From: Acidobacteriota bacterium | GTDB taxonomy: Bacteria > Actinomycetota > Acidimicrobiia > Acidimicrobiales > UBA8190 | NCBI GenBank assembly: GCA_028872975.1 | Contig: JAGWNV010000154.1 | Span: 1-6,428, forward strand | Length of the DNA stretch: 6,428 nucleotides | Reading direction: 5' to 3' | Shown here: positions 5,901-6,428 of the stretch, one piece after another | Layout: each line of letters starts with the position of its first letter | How positions within the stretch are numbered: position 1 is the first letter of the stretch | The notes under the pieces: model-generated | Told to the model about the DNA's origin: nothing | Databases searched by the model: none | The model's input: only the letters and a program-made list of their open reading frames with translations | Program-made: the position numbers and the translations under genes

Positions 5901-5945
5901 GCCCTTCAGCGGATCGGGCGACTGCGCCCCTCAGCGGGTCGGGCG
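5901..5945. repeat. Imperfect tandem 20-bp repeat spanning the 3' end of the minus-strand gene
   Basis: Bases 5901-5920 and 5926-5945 match at 18 of 20 positions, with a 25-base period. The right copy carries the final codons and TGA (5933-5931) of the minus-strand gene; the left copy lies just past it and still contains an in-register TGA. The repeat fills most of the 47-bp convergent gap after pspAA. It may be a local slippage duplication. I see no clear terminator hairpin with a T-tract here. Confidence 0.55.
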
Positions 5946-6428
5946 GGCCCCGTCCAGGAGGGAGACGAGCTCGCCGCGCTCGGCGTCGTCGAGCACGGCG
6001 AGGTGGCGGGCCATGGCCCGGTTGGTCGCCTCCTCGGCGCGCTCCCAGGCCGCCTTGCAGGGCTCGGGGTCGGGCAGCGGGTCGGTCCAGCCGAAGAGGT
6101 TGGCCATGAACGGGGTGCGCACCGACAGCGCCTCGGTGGGGCCCAGCCCCTCGGCCAGCACGGCGCCGCCGTGGAGGGCGCCGCGCAGCTCCCGCAGCAA
6201 CTGCAGCTGGTGCAGGGCCCGGGCCCGGGGCGACTCGGGGAGCGGGAGCTCCCGCCAGCCGGCGAAGAGAGGTGCGCCCGCCGGCGAAGCGGCGTCGACC
6301 ACCTTCGTCTCGAGCTCGGCGAGCCGCCCGTAGTCGACCCCGTCGGGGAGATGGGCTTCGGCCCAGGCGTGGGCGCAGCCGGCGAAGGCGCCGGCGGCGT
6401 CGGCCGGTGACAGCACCCGCCGTCCCCG
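5931..6428 (-). CDS. SCO6745 family-like helical protein, 3' part (5' end outside window)
   Basis: The frame is open from the right edge to the TGA at 5933-5931. A GTG at 6416 could start a 161-residue protein, but the frame stays open to the edge and relatives are longer, so the start is probably outside. Numbering from that GTG, the segment APLFAGWRELPLPESPRARALHQLQLLRELRGALHGGAVLAEGLGPTEAL (48-97) resembles, from memory, the LFAANxALPWP...LWHAxTLLREHRGDGH...AGL core of SCO6745-family proteins. The C-terminal AMARHLAVLDDAERGELVSLL (134-154) resembles their closing helix. Between these two parts it is shorter than I recall for relatives, with a compact FGWTDPLPDPEPCKAAWERAEEATNRA stretch. 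The family has no established function that I know. There is no signal peptide or membrane helix in the visible part. It is convergent with pspAA. Confidence 0.5.
   Translation of the reverse strand, partial: RGRRVLSPADAAGAFAGCAHAWAEAHLPDGVDYGRLAELETKVVDAASPAGAPLFAGWRELPLPESPRARALHQLQLLRELRGALHGGAVLAEGLGPTEALSVRTPFMANLFGWTDPLPDPEPCKAAWERAEEATNRAMARHLAVLDDAERGELVSLLDGARPTR

Overview
The window is very GC-rich, with strong G/C preference at third codon positions, GTG starts and short overlaps between genes. Two acyl-CoA ligases stand next to a PspA-PspAA pair. This points to a high-GC actinomycete, perhaps an acidimicrobial or related uncultured lineage. The lineage is inferred from gene content and composition, because no rRNA or other marker is present.

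Layout: (1) At the left edge, on +, is the 3' part of a secreted-type, cysteine-rich CAP/SCP-like protein (1-639). (2) It converges on a minus-strand acyl-CoA synthetase (AMP-binding family, 658-2145), with a short GC hairpin (641-657) between the two stops. The natural 5' end of this ligase lies further upstream, at an ATG with a good ribosome binding site (2235). A single in-frame TAG (2191-2193) separates that start from the body of the gene. (3) A 136-bp divergent intergenic region (2236-2371) follows. (4) On + is a second, different acyl-CoA ligase of FadD/FATP-like type (2372-4042). Its stop overlaps the GTG start of a class I glutamine amidotransferase (4039-4791), so these two form a translationally coupled pair. 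(5) On + is a pspA homologue (4862-5620) whose stop overlaps the GTG start of a small pspAA gene (5617-5883), forming a two-gene envelope-stress module. (6) At the right edge, on -, is the 3' part of a helical protein resembling the SCO6745 family (5931-6428). Its last bases are tandemly duplicated just after the stop.

The two ligases would load free fatty or other carboxylic acids onto CoA by way of acyl-adenylates. PspA/PspAA would act at the inner face of the membrane during envelope stress. Nothing in the sequence proves a functional link between the ligase/amidotransferase pair and the Psp pair, although they are co-directional and only 70 bp apart. I see no tRNA, rRNA, CRISPR, insertion sequence or phage gene. 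The most notable item is the lone amber codon near the 5' end of the minus-strand ligase.
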